Of a stretch of 23,426 nucleotides of DNA, positions 14,043 to 21,274 are shown piece after piece. A program made the position numbers and the translations under genes. The stretch lies in assembly GCA_000438155.1 (NCBI GenBank), contig FR902915.1:25616-49041 (forward strand). Direction: 5' to 3'. This stretch comes from Firmicutes bacterium CAG:95 (GTDB lineage: Bacteria > Bacillota > Clostridia > Lachnospirales > Lachnospiraceae). The notes beneath the pieces were generated by a model, which ran no database searches, was not told the DNA's origin, and saw only the letters and a list, made by a program, of their open reading frames with translations. Each line of letters begins with the position of its first letter. Position 1 is the stretch's first letter.

Positions 14043-14948
14043 ATGGACAAATTACTACGAAACAAGAAGGCAATTATTTTATTTATTGCTCCGGCATTTA
14101 TTCTTTTTACGGCAGTGCTGTTTTATCCAATCTGCCGGGCGGTTTATTTTTCTTTCTGTGACTACAAAGTAAATTATCCGATTAAATTTACCGGATTAAA
14201 AAATTATATTCTGTTGTTTACCAAGGATAAAACGATGCGGTACGCACTTCGGAACTCCATTTTCTTTATGATTTTCTCCTGTGTGTCACAGCTGATTCTG
14301 GGTCTGGTTCTTGCGGCATTACTAACCAATATCAAAAAGGGACGGAATCTGTTTAAAAATATTTATTACCTGCCGTGTGTTCTTTCATCTGCGGCACTTG
14401 GTCTGATGTGGATGTTTGTATTTACACCAAAGCTTGGTATCAATCAGATTATGGCTTCCCTTGGTTTGATTAAGGATTGTACGGAGGGGCCTCAGTGGCT
14501 TTTTAATACAGATGGATACATTATTCTTCCGATTATTGTAATTTCAGTGGTAGCCTTATGGCAGTATGTTGGCCAGTCCATGATGCTTTATATGGCGCAG
14601 ATTTCCGGTATCAGTAACGATATTTATGAAGCTGCCTATATTGATGGAGCAACCAAGACACAGGCCTTTACCAGAATTACATTGCCGCTCATCCGGCCGA
14701 TGGTTGCGACGGCAATGTCCTTAAATGCAATCGGATCTTTAAAGTTCTTTGATCTTGTTTATAACATGATTCCGGAAGGCTTCCTTGGCAACAGGGCACA
14801 TGTGCTGGCAACGCATCTGTATGATCAGGCATTTAAGTACAATAAGCTTGGTTATGGCTCGGCCATTGGTGTTGTATTACTTGTAATGTGTCTGGTGGTT
14901 ACTGTGTTCATTAACAAGTTTGTTAAAGTAGATAACTATGAAATGTAG
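14043..14948 (+). CDS. ABC sugar permease 1 (MalF/UgpA type)
   Basis: A 301-residue inner-membrane protein with about six transmembrane segments: residues about 10-32 (AIILFIAPAFILFTAVLFYP), then clusters around 75, 110, 160, 205 and 270. The cytoplasmic EAA loop that contacts the ATPase is EAAYIDGATKTQAFTRITLP followed by LIRP. It pairs with the permease at 14961 to form the channel of a CUT1 importer. The ATG at 14043 follows AAAGGA (about 14030-14035). The operon lacks an ATPase gene in this window. Many Bacillota use a shared MsmX/UgpC-like ATPase encoded elsewhere, and that is the likely arrangement here. Confidence 0.94.
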   Translation: MDKLLRNKKAIILFIAPAFILFTAVLFYPICRAVYFSFCDYKVNYPIKFTGLKNYILLFTKDKTMRYALRNSIFFMIFSCVSQLILGLVLAALLTNIKKGRNLFKNIYYLPCVLSSAALGLMWMFVFTPKLGINQIMASLGLIKDCTEGPQWLFNTDGYIILPIIVISVVALWQYVGQSMMLYMAQISGISNDIYEAAYIDGATKTQAFTRITLPLIRPMVATAMSLNAIGSLKFFDLVYNMIPEGFLGNRAHVLATHLYDQAFKYNKLGYGSAIGVVLLVMCLVVTVFINKFVKVDNYEM

Positions 14949-14960
14949 GAGGGCTGATGA

Positions 14961-15791
14961 ATGAGTACGAAGTCGAAAGTTATCAAGGTATTTATTTACA
15001 TATTTCTTGTGTTATTGGCTTTAATTTATCTGGTTCCGCTGATCTGGGTGGTAATTACCTCACTGAAGGACGATGCGGTATTGATGATTTCACCGTGGGC
15101 ACTGCCTGACCGGCCGATGTTTGAAAACTATGAATTTGCTTGGACGATGGGTAACCTTGGAAAGGCAACATTGAATTCCTTTATTGTATGTTCCATCACA
15201 CTGGTATTATCCATGCTGTTTGGTTCCATGGCAGCTTATGCGATTGCCATTCTGCGCTGGAAATTATCAAAGCTTACCATGACTTATTTTCTGATTGGTA
15301 TGATGATCCCGGTGCATTGCGTATTGATTCCGCTGTTTATCCAGTTTTCCAAAATCGGACTCAGTAATACTTTATTGGGAATTATAATTCCTTACATTAC
15401 ATTTTCGCTTCCGATTACAATTTACATACTGGTGGGATTCTTTGCGGGAATCCCGAGGGAATTGTTTGAAGCGGCCTGCATTGACGGGTGTTCTGTGTAC
15501 CGGATGTTTACGCATGTGGCTCTGCCGCTTGCCAAGACCGGATTCATGGTGACAGGTCTGATGTCCTTTGTGGCTAATTGGAACGAACTGCTTCTTGCCA
15601 TGGTATTTATTTCAAAGGAAGCCAAGAAAACCCTTCCGGTTTCCCTGACAAAGTTTGTCGGACCATATAATACCAATTACTGTCAGATGTTTGCAGCCAT
15701 TGTGCTTGCGATTATTCCTACGGTCGTTGTATATTGCTGTTTCTCCAATAACATTGTCGATGGTCTGACACAGGGGGCTGTAAAAGGTTAA
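14961..15791 (+). CDS. ABC sugar permease 2 (MalG/UgpE type)
   Basis: A 276-residue membrane protein with about six transmembrane segments. It starts with VFIYIFLVLLALIYLVPLIW and carries the EAA loop ELFEAACIDGCSVYRMFTHVALP followed by LAKTG. The FFAGIPRELFEAACIDG stretch is typical of the MalG partner. It begins 12 bases after the stop of permease 1 with AGGAGGG at 14947-14953, so the two are co-translated. No strong terminator follows; only a weak hairpin with CTGT/ACAG arms lies near 15776-15800. Confidence 0.94.
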   Translation: MSTKSKVIKVFIYIFLVLLALIYLVPLIWVVITSLKDDAVLMISPWALPDRPMFENYEFAWTMGNLGKATLNSFIVCSITLVLSMLFGSMAAYAIAILRWKLSKLTMTYFLIGMMIPVHCVLIPLFIQFSKIGLSNTLLGIIIPYITFSLPITIYILVGFFAGIPRELFEAACIDGCSVYRMFTHVALPLAKTGFMVTGLMSFVANWNELLLAMVFISKEAKKTLPVSLTKFVGPYNTNYCQMFAAIVLAIIPTVVVYCCFSNNIVDGLTQGAVKG

Positions 15792-15855
15792 ACAGTTTAT
15801 AAATACCGCAGATCGCAGAACCCACAGAAAGAGACTACAAATGGCAGATGATTTA

Positions 15856-15864
15856 TGGTAAAAT
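15856..15864 (+). promoter_or_regulatory. extended -10 immediately before queH
   Basis: TGG-TAAAAT (hexamer 15859-15864) ends six bases before the queH ATG. Initiation at the normal distance would fall on the ATG itself, which implies a leaderless mRNA. No Shine-Dalgarno sequence is visible there. The -35 is weak. Confidence 0.45.
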
Positions 15865-15870
15865 CATTTT

Positions 15871-16521
15871 ATGAATAACGTAAATTATGCCAGACAATTA
15901 GATCATTTATTAGAACAACCGGAAACAAAAGGAAAGCATTTATTCCTGCATAGTTGCTGTGCGCCCTGCAGCAGCTATGTTTTGGAGTATCTGCGTTCCT
16001 TTTTTTCTATTACCGTTTTTTATTACAATCCGAATATCACGGAGGATGCCGAGTACCGTAAGCGTGTCATCGAGCAGAAGCGCCTCATTGGAATTTTCAA
16101 TGCAATGGGGGATGCCTATCCGATTGAGATTGTGGAAGGGGATTATGTGCCGGAACAGTTCTTTGCGATGAGCAGGGGATATGAGAAGTGTCCGGAGGGT
16201 GGCGAGCGGTGTTTCCGCTGTTATGAGATGCGGCTTCGTGAAACAGCGCTGCAGGCGAAGAAAGCAGAGGCGGATTATTTTACTACGACATTAACCATCA
16301 GTCCGCTTAAGAATGCAGCCAAAATTAATGAGATCGGGCAGCAGCTTTCGGAGGAACTGGAGGTTCCCTTTCTGCCATCCGATTTTAAGAAGAAAAACGG
16401 CTATAAGAGATCGGTGGAATTGTCGAAGGAATACGATCTGTACCGACAGGATTACTGTGGCTGTATTTTTTCTAAAGCAGAGAGGGAAGAACACGAGAAA
16501 GCGGAAAATAGACTTGAATAG
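15871..16521 (+). CDS. queH: epoxyqueuosine reductase QueH
   Basis: A 216-residue cytoplasmic enzyme that reduces epoxyqueuosine to queuosine in tRNA, the last step of queuosine synthesis; it is the non-homologous replacement for QueG. The family signature is clear: HSCCAPCSSYVLEYL (C29, C30, C33), FYYNPNI, a cysteine group at C107, C114 and C117 (CPEGGERCFRC), TTTLTISPLKNA, and the C-terminal YCGCIFS (C196, C198). These cysteines are expected to hold an iron-sulfur cluster and adjacent iron site. Length is normal. The ATG at 15871 gives the family N-terminus but lacks a ribosome site, as noted for its promoter. The stop codon lies inside the first unit of a 14-bp triple repeat. Confidence 0.95.
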   Translation: MNNVNYARQLDHLLEQPETKGKHLFLHSCCAPCSSYVLEYLRSFFSITVFYYNPNITEDAEYRKRVIEQKRLIGIFNAMGDAYPIEIVEGDYVPEQFFAMSRGYEKCPEGGERCFRCYEMRLRETALQAKKAEADYFTTTLTISPLKNAAKINEIGQQLSEELEVPFLPSDFKKKNGYKRSVELSKEYDLYRQDYCGCIFSKAEREEHEKAENRLE

Positions 16522-16555
16522 TTGTATTTGAACCGTTATACTTGAATCGTTATAA
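16514..16555 (+). repeat. three 14-bp tandem repeats spanning the queH stop and argS promoter
   Basis: The units are TTGAATAGTTGTAT (16514-16527), TTGAACCGTTATAC (16528-16541) and TTGAATCGTTATAA (16542-16555). Each unit has a -35-like TTGAA and a -10-like TTATA half. The first unit contains the queH TAG. Confidence 0.9.
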
Positions 16556-16556
16556 T
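16514..16556 (+). promoter_or_regulatory. two overlapping argS promoters built from the repeat
   Basis: Promoter A: TTGAAT (16514-16519), 17 bases, TATACT (16537-16542). Promoter B: TTGAAC (16528-16533), 17 bases, TATAAT (16551-16556). Both have the ideal spacer, offset by 14 bases. B is stronger by consensus. Confidence 0.7.
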
Positions 16557-16585
16557 CTCAGAGAAAATGGGAAAGGTATATCATA

Positions 16586-18352
16586 ATGGAAAAATTTTTG
16601 GACTTAATTTCAAACGAAATGAAACAGGCATTTGAAGCAGCCGGGTATGACAGGGAGCTGGGAAAGGTAACCGTATCGAACCGCCCGGATCTTTGTGAAT
16701 ATCAGTGTAACGGGGCAATGGCAGGTGCGAAGCTCTATAAGAAAGCACCGATCATGATTGCGAACGACGTCGCAGACAAGTGTACGGACAGCAGGGTTTT
16801 TGCAGAGGTACAGGCAGTTGCTCCCGGCTTTTTGAATTTAAAGATTAAGGGAAGCTTTCTGGCAGACTATCTGACACAGATGGAGAAGGAAGAGAAGTTT
16901 GGGCTTAATGCCCCTGAGAAACAGAAGACGATTATTGTGGATTACGGCGGACCGAACGTGGCAAAGCCGCTTCATGTCGGACATCTCCGTTCTGCAGTTA
17001 TTGGTGAAAGTGTAAAGAGAATCGCCCGTTACATCGGACACAAGGTGATCGGTGACATTCACATGGGAGACTGGGGTCTGCAGATGGGACTGGTCATCAC
17101 CGAGATGAAGGAGCGTTACCCGGATCTTGTATATTTTGATGAAAGCTTTGATGGCGAATATCCGGAGGAGGCACCGGTGACGGTTACGGAGCTTGAGGAG
17201 ATTTATCCTACTGCAAGCAGGAAGTCCAAGGAAGATCCGGCATATAAAGAAAAAGCAATGGAAGCAACCTTTAAGCTCCAAAGCGGAGTGAAAGGGTATC
17301 GAGCTTTGTGGAAACAGATTATCAAAATTTCTGTTGCGGATATGAAGCGTAACTACGATAACCTGAATGTAACCTTTGACCTTTGGAAGGGTGAAAGTGA
17401 TGTGCATGATGTGATCCCGGGCATGGTGGATTACATGAAGAAGGAGGGCTATGCATATATCAGCGATGGCGCTCTGGTTGTGGACGTTAAGGAAGATACC
17501 GATACTAAGGAAATTCCGCCCTGTATGATTCTGAAATCAGACGGTGCTTCCTTATATAATACGACAGATCTGGCGACCATTATGGAGAGAATGCGTGAGT
17601 ATCATCCGGATCAGATGATCTATCTCACGGACAAGCGGCAGGATCTATATTTTGAGCAGGTTTTCCGCTGCGCACGCAAGACCAAACTGGTGGATGAAGA
17701 TACCGAGCTTGTGCATATTGGATTCGGTACGGTAAACGGTGCGGACGGACATGCGTTCAAGACCCGTGACGGCGGCGTGATGCGTCTTGAAATGCTGATC
17801 AATGAAATCAATGAGAAGATGTATCAGAAGATCGTGGAAAGCCGTGAGGTAGACGAGGAAGAGGCCAGAAATACCGCAAAGATCATTGCACTTTCTGCAA
17901 TTAAATACGGAGATCTGTCCAATCAGGCTTCCAAGGATTATATTTTTGATATTGATAAGTTCACCTCCTTTGAAGGAGATACCGGTCCGTACATTCTTTA
18001 TACCATCGTCCGGATCAAATCCATTCTTGCGAAAGCAAAGGAACAGGGAGAGGATCTTACAAATTTGACCTTAAAAGAAGCAGATACGGATTCCCAGAAG
18101 GCATTAATGATGACGATTGCACGTTTCAATGCCATGATGGAAAATGCATATGATGAGGTTGCACCGCACAAGATCTGTGCCTACATTTATGATCTTGCCA
18201 ATGCACTGAACCGTTTTTACCATGAAAACCGGATTCTTGCAGAAGAGGATGAGACAAAGAAGCGCAGCTGGCTTGGACTTCTGATCCTGACTAAGGAAAT
18301 TCTGGAGGCATGTATTGATGTGCTGGGCTTTAGTGCACCGGAAAGGATGTAA
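16586..18352 (+). CDS. argS: arginyl-tRNA synthetase
   Basis: A 588-residue class I aminoacyl-tRNA synthetase that charges tRNA-Arg. The N-terminal additional domain has VTVSNRPDLCEYQCNGAM and VAPGFLNLKIKG. The ATP-binding HIGH motif is HVGH (H130-H133) within GGPNVAKPLHVGHLRS. The KMSKS-equivalent is degenerate, as usual for this enzyme (FKTRDGGVMRL). The DALR anticodon-binding domain includes DTGPYILYTIVRIKSIL and ends at FSAPERM. The ATG follows AAAGG (16572-16576). Unlike many clostridial synthetases it has no T-box leader: only 64 bases separate it from queH. rnhA begins three bases after its stop, so they form an operon. Confidence 0.97.
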   Translation: MEKFLDLISNEMKQAFEAAGYDRELGKVTVSNRPDLCEYQCNGAMAGAKLYKKAPIMIANDVADKCTDSRVFAEVQAVAPGFLNLKIKGSFLADYLTQMEKEEKFGLNAPEKQKTIIVDYGGPNVAKPLHVGHLRSAVIGESVKRIARYIGHKVIGDIHMGDWGLQMGLVITEMKERYPDLVYFDESFDGEYPEEAPVTVTELEEIYPTASRKSKEDPAYKEKAMEATFKLQSGVKGYRALWKQIIKISVADMKRNYDNLNVTFDLWKGESDVHDVIPGMVDYMKKEGYAYISDGALVVDVKEDTDTKEIPPCMILKSDGASLYNTTDLATIMERMREYHPDQMIYLTDKRQDLYFEQVFRCARKTKLVDEDTELVHIGFGTVNGADGHAFKTRDGGVMRLEMLINEINEKMYQKIVESREVDEEEARNTAKIIALSAIKYGDLSNQASKDYIFDIDKFTSFEGDTGPYILYTIVRIKSILAKAKEQGEDLTNLTLKEADTDSQKALMMTIARFNAMMENAYDEVAPHKICAYIYDLANALNRFYHENRILAEEDETKKRSWLGLLILTKEILEACIDVLGFSAPERM

Positions 18353-18355
18353 TGC

Positions 18356-18946
18356 ATGGCAGGAAAGTTTTATGCTGTGCGGAAGGGTACGGTGACCGGA
18401 ATTTTCCGTACATGGGAAGAATGTAAGAAGAATGTCCATGGTTATTCCGGTGCAGAATATAAGAGCTTTAAAACGCTGGAAGAAGCGGAGGCATATATGA
18501 AAGGCGGAGCCGTTACAGAAGAAGTGACGGACACCGTTCCAATCTATGTGGATGGAAGCTATAATAAGGTAACGAAAGAGTTTTCCTATGGAATGGTTGT
18601 TCTTTTGAAGGAAGGTGAGCAGACCTTCTGTAAATCCTACCGGGATGAGGAGCTTGCCACAATGCACAATGTGGCAGGAGAGATTAAGGGCGCGGAGGCT
18701 GCCATGCGGTATGCAATGGAGAACCATATTCCGGCGATTACGATTTACCATGATTACGAGGGCATTGCAAAGTGGTGTCTTGGGGACTGGAAGACCAATA
18801 AAGAAGGTACGAAAGCCTATAAAGCATTTTATGAGGAAGCCTCAAAGGAGGTTTCCATCCGCTTTCAGAAGGTGACCGGACATTCCGGGGATCATTATAA
18901 TGATCTGGCAGATCATCTTGCCAAAAAGGCATTGGGAATTGACTGA
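18356..18946 (+). CDS. rnhA: ribonuclease HI with N-terminal hybrid-binding domain
   Basis: A 196-residue nuclease that cuts RNA in RNA-DNA hybrids. Residues 1-50 (KFYAVRKGTVTGIFRTWEEC, YKSFKTLEEAEAYMK) are the hybrid-binding domain seen in eukaryotic RNase H1 and some bacterial enzymes. The catalytic domain has YVDGSYN (D66), AGEIKGAEAA (E109), YHDYEGI (D133) and VTGHSGDHYNDLADHLAKKA with the last carboxylate predicted as D186. All four metal-binding residues are therefore present. The ribosome site AAAGGATG lies inside the end of argS. It is co-transcribed and translationally coupled with argS, with no clear functional link. Confidence 0.95.
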   Translation: MAGKFYAVRKGTVTGIFRTWEECKKNVHGYSGAEYKSFKTLEEAEAYMKGGAVTEEVTDTVPIYVDGSYNKVTKEFSYGMVVLLKEGEQTFCKSYRDEELATMHNVAGEIKGAEAAMRYAMENHIPAITIYHDYEGIAKWCLGDWKTNKEGTKAYKAFYEEASKEVSIRFQKVTGHSGDHYNDLADHLAKKALGID

Positions 18947-18954
18947 GCAGTTAT

Positions 18955-18986
18955 CAGATCAATCAGGAATATGATCTGTATATAAT
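18955..18986 (+). promoter_or_regulatory. putative promoter with upstream inverted repeat before the MraY-like gene
   Basis: TATAAT at 18981-18986 is a good -10 without a clear -35. A perfect 7-bp inverted repeat CAGATCA (18955-18961) and TGATCTG (18972-18978) sits in the -35 and spacer zone and could be an operator. Confidence 0.45.
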
Positions 18987-19011
18987 ATTGTAGTAGGAAA
19001 GAGGTTTCGTT

Positions 19012-19971
19012 ATGATATCTTATCTGATGGGGAGAAATGAAGCGATCCTTGCAGCAATCGGACTTTTGATCGCGTTTGCGGGAACGATTGTGTTCACGGC
19101 AATATTCTGTGACCGTCTGCCGAAGGACGGAGGGAGAGCGTTTGCACACGATGGCAAGCTGTCCGCAGGAAAGCCGAGAGGTGCCGGTCTTATTTTTGTA
19201 GTAGTATTTACGATTGCCGCGTTTTTGTTTGTCCCGCTGAGTACGGAGACGATCATCTATCTGATACTGGTTGCCGCGGAAATGATTACCGGATATATGG
19301 ATGATGCGTCGGAAAAGCCGTGGGGAGAATGGAAGAAGGGCATTCTGGATCTCGTGATTGCAATCATTGTGGCAGTTACCTACCTGAACTTTAATTCCAA
19401 CGAAATTTACCTGGCGTTTTTTCATAAGACGGTTGCCATTCCGGAGCTTGTATTTGGCATTCTGATTGTGATTCTGGTATGGGCATCCATCAATGTGACG
19501 AACTGTGCAGACGGTGTGGATGGATTATCGGGAACACTGGCACTTATCACGCTTGGCACTTTTTATATTCTGGACAAGCAGCTTAGTGCACAGGGAGATT
19601 TTTCCTTTGTGATTCTCGTGTTTATGAGTTGTATTTTAGGATATTTGTGGTATAATGCAACGCCGAGTAAGCTGATGATGGGGGATGCCGGATCCCGTGC
19701 GATGGGTATTTTTATCAGTATTGCAGCATTGAAGAGCGGCTCGCCGCTTCTGTATATTCCGGTTGCACTTGTCCTTATTCTGGATGGAGGACTGGGACTT
19801 GTGAAGGTTACCCTGATCCGTGTCTGTAAGATTCACATTATGAAGAACATCCGGACACCGCTGCATGACCATGTCCGCAAGGTGAGCGGCTGGTCCAATA
19901 CCCAGACCGTGTTCCGCTTTGCCATTATCCAGATTGTGCTGTCCGCAGCCGTGATTTATGGGATACGATAA
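19012..19971 (+). CDS. mraY: MraY-like phospho-N-acetylmuramoyl-pentapeptide transferase
   Basis: A 319-residue polytopic membrane enzyme (about ten transmembrane segments) of the polyprenyl-phosphate N-acetylhexosamine-1-phosphate transferase family. In MraY the reaction moves phospho-MurNAc-pentapeptide from UDP to undecaprenyl phosphate, making lipid I. Visible motifs are GYMDDA (D97, D98), NVTNCADGVDGLSG (N164-G174), MMGDAGSRAMG (G224-D225) and PLHDHVRK (H285-D286-H287). Classical MraY has a three-histidine run at the last site and TPTMGG near the start; here it reads HDH and KPRGAG. It also stands alone rather than in a cell-wall cluster. It may be a divergent or second MraY, or act on another UDP-sugar. 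The ATG at 19012 follows GAAAGAGG. Confidence 0.85.
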   Translation: MISYLMGRNEAILAAIGLLIAFAGTIVFTAIFCDRLPKDGGRAFAHDGKLSAGKPRGAGLIFVVVFTIAAFLFVPLSTETIIYLILVAAEMITGYMDDASEKPWGEWKKGILDLVIAIIVAVTYLNFNSNEIYLAFFHKTVAIPELVFGILIVILVWASINVTNCADGVDGLSGTLALITLGTFYILDKQLSAQGDFSFVILVFMSCILGYLWYNATPSKLMMGDAGSRAMGIFISIAALKSGSPLLYIPVALVLILDGGLGLVKVTLIRVCKIHIMKNIRTPLHDHVRKVSGWSNTQTVFRFAIIQIVLSAAVIYGIR

Positions 19972-20075
19972 GGAATAGGATTTCTTTCAACACTTTGGGA
20001 ACAGAAGTGTAATAAACCGCACATGATTCATTTTTTTGTCATATGATAAAGCATACCCGAATAAAATGAAAGGAT

Positions 20076-20101
20076 GTAACTGTGGCATTTTAAACAGTTA
20101 C
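20076..20101 (+). repeat. hairpin directly upstream of the DUF11 gene ribosome site
   Basis: GTAACTGT (20076-20083), ten-base loop, ACAGTTAC (20094-20101). The perfect 8-bp stem abuts GAAGGG at 20102-20107, so folding could limit ribosome access or hold the leader open. Confidence 0.65.
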
Positions 20102-20116
20102 GAAGGGATGCAGAAT

Positions 20117-20968
20117 ATGGCTCGATTTACGAATCAGGCACAGCTTCGTTATGGAAATGCTGTTGCCAATTCTAACATTGCGGTAGGAGAAATCCTTGAG
20201 GTACTGTCTGCGACAAAGACAGCAGTCCGTACTACCTACGGACAGAATGATCATATCACGTATGTGATCAGTATCGTGAATTCCGGAAACATTGCGATGA
20301 CGGGACTTACGTTATCCGATGATCTGGGTGCTTATGCATTTGGTACCGGTACAGTGGTGCCGCTGACTTACGTGGCGGATACGGTACGATATTACACGAA
20401 TGGCGTATTGCAGGCAGCACCTGCAGTAAATGCAGGTCCTCCCTTTACAATCAACGGTATCAGCGTACCGGCAGGAGGAAATGCAACCGTTGTATATGAA
20501 GCTGCCCTTAACGAATTTGCTCCGCTTGCGGTCGAATCCACGATTGGAAATACCGTGACCGTTTCCGGAGGCGGAATCACACCGGTTACTGCACAGGAAA
20601 GCATAACGGCTCAATCCGGTCCGCAGCTTACCATTACGAAATCGGTCAGCCCTGTGCCTGTTACGGAAAACGGAGCACTGACCTATACGTTCCTTATCCA
20701 GAATACCGGAAATACGGCAGCAACGCCAGCTACCGGTGTTGTGGTAACCGATACGTTTGATCCGATTCTGTCCAATATTGCGGTATCCTTTAATGGAACG
20801 ACATGGGCAGAGCCTGCCAATTATTCTTATAACGAAACAATCGGAGAGCTTGTCACCCAAAGCGGTCAGGTGACTGTACCGGCAGCGTCCTTTACGCAGG
20901 ATGCGGCAACCGGAGCATGGACAGCAACTCCCGGGGTAAGTACACTGATCGTGACGGGAATTGTATAG
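20117..20968 (+). CDS. DUF11-repeat protein of unknown function
   Basis: A 283-residue acidic protein with two immunoglobulin-like DUF11 repeats. The first is around residues 28-140 (VLSATKTAVRTTYGQNDHIT, YVISIVNSGNIAMTGLTLSD). The second is around 175-283 (LTITKSVSPVPVTENGALTY, TFLIQNTGNTAATPATGVVV, TDTFD). It is rich in T, V, A, G and N and poor in charged residues. DUF11 repeats normally occur in large surface proteins, yet this one has no signal peptide, sortase motif or membrane segment: the N-terminus is MARFTNQAQLRYGNA. The ATG at 20117 is chosen because GAAGGG (20102-20107) lies nine bases upstream; the in-frame ATG at 20036 lacks a ribosome site. The function is unknown; a self-assembling coat or surface role is only a guess. 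Confidence 0.85.
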   Translation: MARFTNQAQLRYGNAVANSNIAVGEILEVLSATKTAVRTTYGQNDHITYVISIVNSGNIAMTGLTLSDDLGAYAFGTGTVVPLTYVADTVRYYTNGVLQAAPAVNAGPPFTINGISVPAGGNATVVYEAALNEFAPLAVESTIGNTVTVSGGGITPVTAQESITAQSGPQLTITKSVSPVPVTENGALTYTFLIQNTGNTAATPATGVVVTDTFDPILSNIAVSFNGTTWAEPANYSYNETIGELVTQSGQVTVPAASFTQDAATGAWTATPGVSTLIVTGIV

Positions 20969-20972
20969 GAAG

Positions 20973-20990
20973 CTGTAAGTGGAATTACAG
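20973..20990 (+). repeat. small hairpin after the DUF11 gene
   Basis: CTGTAA (20973-20978), six-base loop, TTACAG (20985-20990). It directly precedes the stronger terminator stem. Confidence 0.5.
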
Positions 20991-20991
20991 G

Positions 20992-21025
20992 AAGAACTGC
21001 CGCATTATGTGCGGTGGTTCTTTCT
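20992..21025 (+). terminator. Rho-independent terminator of the DUF11 gene
   Basis: AAGAACTGCCGCA (20992-21004), loop TTATG, TGCGGTGGTTCTT (21010-21022) forms a 13-bp stem with two G-T pairs, followed by a short T-rich tail. Confidence 0.75.
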
Positions 21026-21076
21026 AATGAAGCGATAAAGAATTCATATTTTGAATTGATGCACAAGGGAGATTCG

Positions 21077-21274
21077 ATGAAGAATAACATTGATTTGCAT
21101 ATGCATTCCATATATTCTGATGGATCCTATACACCGGAAGAATTCGTAATTAGTGCCAGACAGAAAGGACTATCAGCAATTTCACTCACAGATCATGACA
21201 CAACCGATGGACTTAAGGAAGCAAGGGAACACACTTACTTTGTTTTGCGCAGCTCCGCAGGAGAGCAGCCATAG
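21077..21274 (+). pseudogene. truncated PHP-domain phosphoesterase gene (5' remnant)
   Basis: The ATG at 21077 follows AAGGGA and encodes NIDLHMHSIYSDGSYTPEEF and LSAISLTDHDTTDG, the N-terminal metal-binding HxH and TDHD motifs of PHP-domain phosphoesterases (YciV/RNase AM-like proteins of roughly 270-290 residues). Homology stops at about residue 51 (KEAREH). The frame then runs antisense into the end of the AraC gene and stops at 21274, giving a 65-residue product with a non-homologous tail. Most of the catalytic domain is missing, so it is very probably inactive. The break at about 21228-21235 marks a deletion or insertion junction; the remaining gene could lie beyond the window. Confidence 0.85.

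Noticed and set aside
16522..16585. T-box leader for argS
   Set aside because: The gap is only 64 bases, mostly promoter repeats, with no room for specifier stem, T-box motif or terminator.
18104..18751. 215-residue open frame on the minus strand across argS and rnhA
   Set aside because: His/Cys-rich shadow translation with no family motifs, fully overlapping two well-supported genes.
20036..20116. N-terminal extension of the DUF11 protein (27 residues)
   Set aside because: No ribosome site before 20036, and the stretch contains the hairpin at 20076-20101; the ATG at 20117 has GAAGGG at good spacing.
20312..20860. 182-residue open frame opposite the DUF11 gene
   Set aside because: Arg/Cys/Gly/Ser-rich antisense shadow; the plus-strand frame has recognisable DUF11 repeats, a ribosome site and a terminator.
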